A stretch of 64,000 bases of DNA, taken from NCBI GenBank assembly GCA_004010935.1, contig CP026511.1:4588001-4652000 (forward strand), in the 5' to 3' direction. The position numbers were made by a program, and so were the translations under genes. Source of the stretch: Pseudomonadaceae bacterium SI-3. Its GTDB lineage: Bacteria > Pseudomonadota > Gammaproteobacteria > Pseudomonadales > Pseudomonadaceae. Of the stretch, positions 60,143-64,000 are shown in pieces (position 1 is the stretch's first letter; each line of letters opens with the position of its first letter). The notes under the pieces were generated by a model. That model ran no database searches. It was given only the letters and a program-made list of their open reading frames with translations, and was not told the origin of the DNA.

Positions 60143-60889
60143 TCAGCGCCGTCCTGCGCGTTCCTGGCAGGCGCGGGCAAAGCCCTCGAACAACGCCAGG
60201 TAATAAGGATGCTCTTGCACCTTCCATTCCGGATGCCACTGCACGCCGAGGGCAAAGCTTCGCGCACCCTCGACGGAAAACGCCTCGATCAGCCCATCGG
60301 GTGCCAGCGCCTCGATGCGCAAGCCCTCGCCGAGCCGCTCGACGCCCTGCCCGTGCACCGAATTGACTTCAATCTGCGCGGGTAACCCGAGCCTCTGCAG
60401 CAACCCACCTGGTTGGACGTGCAACGGATGACTTAGACCGTACTGCACCTCGACTGGATCCTCGGCGCGCTCACGGTGATCAGCATAAGGCCCGGCCTCG
60501 TGAACCTTCTGGTGCAGGCTGCCGCCAAAAGCGACGTTCATTTCCTGAAACCCGCGGCAGACGCCGAATACTGGAACACCCGCATCCACCGCCGCACGAA
60601 TAAGCGGCAGCGTCAGTTGATCACGTAATGGGTCATGGGCGGTGCCCTCGGTGCTGGCCGGGCCGCCATAATGGTGCGGTTCGACGTTGGACGGTGAGCC
60701 GGTAAAGAGCAGGCCGTCTACGCTATCCAGTAATGCAGCTGGGTCGATCAGATCGCCGAGTGCCGGGATGACCAGCGGCATGCCGGCTTCAGCCGCCGCG
60801 CGCAGGTACTTGTCGCCGGCGATATGGAAACTGTGGTGGCCGATCTGCCTGGTACAGGCGGAAACGCCGATCAATGGCACGCGAGGCAT
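60143..60889 (-). CDS. spuA: Gamma-glutamyl-GABA hydrolase, class I glutamine amidotransferase-like
   Basis: A 248-residue PuuD-type hydrolase that releases GABA from gamma-glutamyl-GABA. It has the nucleophile elbow VFGVCRGFQEMNVAFGG with the catalytic Cys, LFTGSPSNVEPHHYGG near the start, and the C-terminal His-Glu dyad in GVQWHPEWK. It is the first gene of the leftward spu operon and is divergent from spuI across a 250-base control region. Confidence 0.94.
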   Translation of the reverse strand: MPRVPLIGVSACTRQIGHHSFHIAGDKYLRAAAEAGMPLVIPALGDLIDPAALLDSVDGLLFTGSPSNVEPHHYGGPASTEGTAHDPLRDQLTLPLIRAAVDAGVPVFGVCRGFQEMNVAFGGSLHQKVHEAGPYADHRERAEDPVEVQYGLSHPLHVQPGGLLQRLGLPAQIEVNSVHGQGVERLGEGLRIEALAPDGLIEAFSVEGARSFALGVQWHPEWKVQEHPYYLALFEGFARACQERAGRR

Positions 60890-61009
60890 GGGATACTCGT
60901 CTTTCCAGATGGGGCTCTTCGGAGAGTAGTCTTGTTCGTTTTTATAGACAATAGCCGAGGGTTACCGCTTCGCAAAGCCATGTCAGCGTTTAGGGATCGT
61001 TCTCCAGAC

Positions 61010-61056
61010 TGCCCCGAAAACGCCCACTGTGGGCCTCGAAGAGGCATTTCGGGGCA
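61010..61056. promoter_or_regulatory. Nested inverted repeats in the spuA-spuI control region
   Basis: TGCCCCGAAA (61010-61019) and TTTCGGGGCA (61047-61056) are perfect ten-base inverted arms. Between them lies a second dyad GCCCA-CTG-TGGGC (61022-61034). Located midway between the two divergent starts, the structure could be an operator for a polyamine-responsive repressor or an RNA structure in a long spuI leader. No T run follows. Confidence 0.5.
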
Positions 61057-61140
61057 CTATTGACAGCAGCAGGGCTTTTCGATTGACTCCAAGACAAGCT
61101 GTTTGATGATTGAAATTTTTAACAATTAAGGTGCTTCATC

Positions 61141-62517
61141 ATGCTTCCGCCGCCGCGTGCCGTTCAGCTCAACGAAGCGAACGCATTTCTAAAGGAACAC
61201 CCGGAGGTCCAGTACGTCGACCTGCTGATCGCAGACATGAACGGTGTCGTCCGGGGCAAGCGCATCGAGCGCGCCAGCCTGCACAAAGTGTATGAAAAAG
61301 GCATCAACCTGCCGGCCTCGCTGTTCGCCCTCGACATCAATGGCATCACCGTGGAGAGCTCCGGCCTCGGAATGGACATTGGTGACTCCGACAGGACCTG
61401 TTTCCCCATTCCCAACACGCTCAGCAACGAGCCTTGGCAGAAACGCCCCACCGCCCAGCTGTTGATGACCATGCACGAGCGTGACGGCTCGCCATTCTTC
61501 GCCGATCCACGGGAAGTGCTGCGTCAGGTAGTGAGCAAGTTCGATGAACTGGGCCTGACCATCTGCGCCGCGTTCGAGCTGGAGTTCTACCTGATAGACC
61601 AGGAAAACGTGAACGGTCGTCCGCAACCGCCGCGCTCGCCTATCTCAGGCAAACGCCCCCACTCCACCCAGGTCTACCTGATCGACGATCTGGACGAGTA
61701 CGTCGACTGTCTGCAGGACGTGCTCGAAGGCGCCAAGGAACAGGGCATACCCGCCGATGCCATCGTCAAGGAAAGCGCCCCGGCGCAGTTCGAGGTCAAC
61801 CTTCATCACGTCGCCGACCCGATCAAGGCTTGCGACTACGCCGTGTTGCTCAAGCGGTTGATCAAGAACATCGCTTACGACCATGAAATGGATACGACCT
61901 TCATGGCCAAGCCCTACCCGGGCCAGGCCGGCAACGGGCTACACGTGCATATCTCGCTGCTGGACAAGAACGGCAACAATATTTTCGCCACCAGCAATCC
62001 GCTGGAAAGCGAAACGCTGCGCCACGCCATCGGCGGCATCCAGCAGACCATGGCCGCCTCGATGGCTTTCCTCTGCCCCAACGTGAACTCCTATCGCCGC
62101 TTCGGTGCCCAGTTCTATGTACCGAACGCACCCTGCTGGGGCCTGGACAACCGCACCGTGGCGCTGCGCGTGCCAACCGACAGCCCCGATGCCGTGCGCA
62201 TCGAGCACCGGGTTGCCGGCGCAGACGCCAACCCCTATCTGCTGCTCGCCAGCGTGCTAGCAGGCATTCACCATGGTCTGACCAACAAGATCGCGCCGGA
62301 CGAGCCGATCGAGGGCAATTCCTACGAGCAGGTCGAGCCGAGCCTGCCCTCCAACCTGCGCGATGCGCTGCGCGAGCTGGACGACAGCGAGATCATGGCG
62401 CGCTACATCAGCCCGCAGTACACCGACATTTTCGTGGCCTGCAAGGAAAGCGAGCTGGAAGAATTCGAACACTCGATCTCCGACCTCGAATACAACTGGT
62501 ACCTGCACACCGTCTGA
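61141..62517 (+). CDS. spuI: Gamma-glutamylpolyamine synthetase, glutamine synthetase family
   Basis: A 458-residue PuuA-like ligase that starts polyamine degradation by glutamylating putrescine or related amines. Motifs: LLIADMNGVVRGKRIER near the N-terminus, FELEFYLID and APAQFEVNLHHV (metal sites), FMAKPYPGQAGNGLHVHISLLD, RVPTDSPDAVRIEHRVAGADANPYLLLASVL. AAGG lies nine bases before the ATG at 61141, preceded by an A/T-rich patch at 61106-61130 likely to hold the promoter. It is divergent from spuA, as in P. aeruginosa. Confidence 0.93.
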   Translation: MLPPPRAVQLNEANAFLKEHPEVQYVDLLIADMNGVVRGKRIERASLHKVYEKGINLPASLFALDINGITVESSGLGMDIGDSDRTCFPIPNTLSNEPWQKRPTAQLLMTMHERDGSPFFADPREVLRQVVSKFDELGLTICAAFELEFYLIDQENVNGRPQPPRSPISGKRPHSTQVYLIDDLDEYVDCLQDVLEGAKEQGIPADAIVKESAPAQFEVNLHHVADPIKACDYAVLLKRLIKNIAYDHEMDTTFMAKPYPGQAGNGLHVHISLLDKNGNNIFATSNPLESETLRHAIGGIQQTMAASMAFLCPNVNSYRRFGAQFYVPNAPCWGLDNRTVALRVPTDSPDAVRIEHRVAGADANPYLLLASVLAGIHHGLTNKIAPDEPIEGNSYEQVEPSLPSNLRDALRELDDSEIMARYISPQYTDIFVACKESELEEFEHSISDLEYNWYLHTV

Positions 62518-62523
62518 TACCAC

Positions 62524-62547
62524 GCCCCGCACCATCGCATGCGGGGC
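62524..62547 (+). terminator. Hairpin after spuI
   Basis: GCCCCGCA (62524-62531) pairs with TGCGGGGC (62540-62547) around an eight-base loop, seven bases past the spuI stop. No T tract follows, so termination may be weak. Confidence 0.55.
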
Positions 62548-62644
62548 TCTCAGCCGCTCATGGAAGCGCTGCGGTGATCGGAAAACCCCGCTGCCATCTG
62601 CACCGACATCAGTAAAAATCTAACCGGCCCAACCTAACGCAAGG

Positions 62645-64000
62645 TCACGCGCCACGATTTTCGGTCAACGGAGATCGCTCACGGGGACGCCCGAGTCCTG
62701 GCAGTTGCCCGATGGCGTAGCCTAAGGCGCTGAGGTTGTAGGGTTTGGTCACGACCGGAACCTGATCGAAGCGCTCCGGGATTGCGGTACGGGCGCCATA
62801 ACCGGTGGCGAACAGGAAAGGGTGCTGCTCGGCTTCAAGCTCGGCGGCAATACCCAGGCTGGTTTCCCCGGCCAGATTGACGTCCAGCACTACCAGATCG
62901 AACGGATCGAGCCGCAAAGCGCGCCGCGCATCGACCAGCGAGCCGGCGATTTCCACCTGGACGCCGGCGTCTTCGAGCATGGTTTGCGCGTCGAGGGCAA
63001 TCATCATGCTGTCTTCGACCAGCAACAACCTGAGACCGGCGATGGGGCTTGCCGGGCGTGCCTTGACCAGGTCCGTCTGAGGTTGCTCGGTGCCCAGCGA
63101 TACATGCTGAGGTGGAATGCGGAAACGGGCGAACAGCCCTTCCGGTCGGAACTCCACCCGCGCGTCCCCTTGCAGTTCGAAGGGAACGGTGCGCTCGGTG
63201 ACGATGCTTCCGAAGCCGCGTCGAGTCGGTGGCTTCACCTCTGGCCCGCCGCTTTCATTCCACTCCAGCTCCAGCCCCCGGCCCTCCATAAGCTGCCAAC
63301 TTACAGTCAGCTGGCCCTCGGGCACGCTCAGCGCGCCGTATTTTGCGGCGTTGGTCATCAGCTCGTGAAGCACCAGCGCCAGGGTTTGATAGCCCCGCAC
63401 ATCCAGCGTTACCGCGCGACCGGCGAAGTGGATGCGCTCGTCCAGTTCGTCGCGGCCGTTCCAAGCTCGGGCTTCGGATTCGAGCAACGCACGCAGTTGC
63501 GTCGAGGCGCCAGCAGGTGCGTTGATCTGATCGTGCGCGCTGGCGAGTGCCTGGATGCGTCGCTCTACCTCTTGGGTGAATTCCTCCACCGAGGTCGCCT
63601 GTTGAGCACTCTGACGCGTGGTAGCGAGCACCAGGCTGAGGACGTTCTTGACCCGATGATTGAGTTCGGCAATCAGCAGAGACTGGCTGTCTTGCGCCTG
63701 TTGACGTTCTGAAGCGATCAATTCAGTGCGACGAAGAATGACTTCCAGCAAGGCCACCCGAAGGGTTTCGGCGACTCGCAGCTCACTGGCAGTCCAAGGA
63801 CGCGCATGGCCACGCACGGTCTCTCGCCAGGCCTCGAAGCTGCTGCGCGGATTGAGCGTTCCGCGAACAGGATCCCGCTGCACGGCTTTGTCAGGATTGC
63901 CGCCCCAGGTGACGGTCTGGATAACTTCGCGGCGGAAGAACAACAGATAATCCTGCGCGACCCTCGAAATGGGGATGGCGAGCACACCACTGGCGTGATC
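62645..64000 (-). CDS. Bacteriophytochrome histidine kinase with receiver domain, 5' end outside the window
   Basis: The visible 451 residues are the C-terminal part of a phytochrome. They begin in the PHY domain tongue (DHASGVLAIPISR, then DYLLFFRREVIQTVTWGGNP and SFEAWRETVRGHARPW), continue with a HWE/HisKA_2-type kinase (H-box LIAELNHRVKNVLSLVLA, N-box LHELMTNAAKYGAL, then GFGSIVTERTVPFELQG), and end with a receiver (about 325-435; LLLVEDSMMIALD, phosphoacceptor in LVVLDVNLAGE, TKPYN). The reading frame is open to the last base. The PAS-GAF part that would carry biliverdin is cut off, so chromophore binding cannot be checked. It should sense red and far-red light. Confidence 0.88.
   Translation of the reverse strand, partial: DHASGVLAIPISRVAQDYLLFFRREVIQTVTWGGNPDKAVQRDPVRGTLNPRSSFEAWRETVRGHARPWTASELRVAETLRVALLEVILRRTELIASERQQAQDSQSLLIAELNHRVKNVLSLVLATTRQSAQQATSVEEFTQEVERRIQALASAHDQINAPAGASTQLRALLESEARAWNGRDELDERIHFAGRAVTLDVRGYQTLALVLHELMTNAAKYGALSVPEGQLTVSWQLMEGRGLELEWNESGGPEVKPPTRRGFGSIVTERTVPFELQGDARVEFRPEGLFARFRIPPQHVSLGTEQPQTDLVKARPASPIAGLRLLLVEDSMMIALDAQTMLEDAGVQVEIAGSLVDARRALRLDPFDLVVLDVNLAGETSLGIAAELEAEQHPFLFATGYGARTAIPERFDQVPVVTKPYNLSALGYAIGQLPGLGRPRERSPLTENRGA

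Overview
The window reads as a gene-dense chromosome segment of a high-GC gammaproteobacterium, most likely a Pseudomonas/Stutzerimonas (P. stutzeri-like) species. Three things point there: a complete spuI | spuABCDEFGH polyamine locus in the gene order I recall from P. aeruginosa, a DctBD-controlled C4-dicarboxylate TRAP system with a good sigma-54 promoter, and pseudomonad-type small families such as DUF2388. No phage, insertion sequence, CRISPR array or rRNA was seen. The only RNA gene found is tRNA-Thr(TGT). Both ends are cut: the right end truncates a bacteriophytochrome gene.

Layout. 0-8.6 kb: two cell-wall L,D-transpeptidase-type proteins, a 1581-residue multi-PAS/GAF hybrid histidine kinase, a small DUF2388 protein and OsmC. 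8.6-11.9 kb: a divergent TRAP transporter (substrate-binding protein on -, both permeases on +). 11.9-16.6 kb: a methyltransferase, tRNA-Thr, a diguanylate cyclase and a TerC-family membrane protein. 17.3-20.9 kb: a compact three-gene surface-glycan module (flippase, nitroreductase-fold protein, polysaccharide pyruvyl transferase) with no glycosyltransferase beside it. 21-27.4 kb (-): an aa3-type cytochrome c oxidase operon with a lipoprotein subunit II carrying heme c, a fused subunit I/III, a small membrane protein, a CtaG-like assembly factor, a tri-heme cytochrome c and DedA. 27.5-28.7 kb: DUF2238 and VanZ-like membrane proteins. 28.9-32.5 kb: an MCE/Mla-type lipid transport operon. 32.6-37.5 kb: a YhiI-RbbA-YhhJ export operon. 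38.2-41.6 kb: rmlBACD for dTDP-L-rhamnose. 41.7-48.4 kb: dctBD then dctPQM. 48.4-51.6 kb: a 2-oxoglutarate oxygenase, a DUF2059 protein, an alpha/beta hydrolase and a thioredoxin-like DUF6436 protein. 51.6-62.5 kb: the spu locus. 62.6-64 kb: the phytochrome kinase.

How the genes work together. DctB senses C4-dicarboxylates and DctD activates the sigma-54 promoter upstream of dctPQM; candidate DctD sites lie just after dctD. SpuD-H import putrescine and spermidine, and SpuA, SpuB, SpuC and SpuI start their degradation through gamma-glutamylation and transamination. RmlBACD supplies dTDP-rhamnose for surface glycan. The points most worth a second look are the flippase/nitroreductase/pyruvyltransferase module, the oxidase subunit I with glutamine at the usual K-channel lysine position, and several dyad-symmetric intergenic elements.
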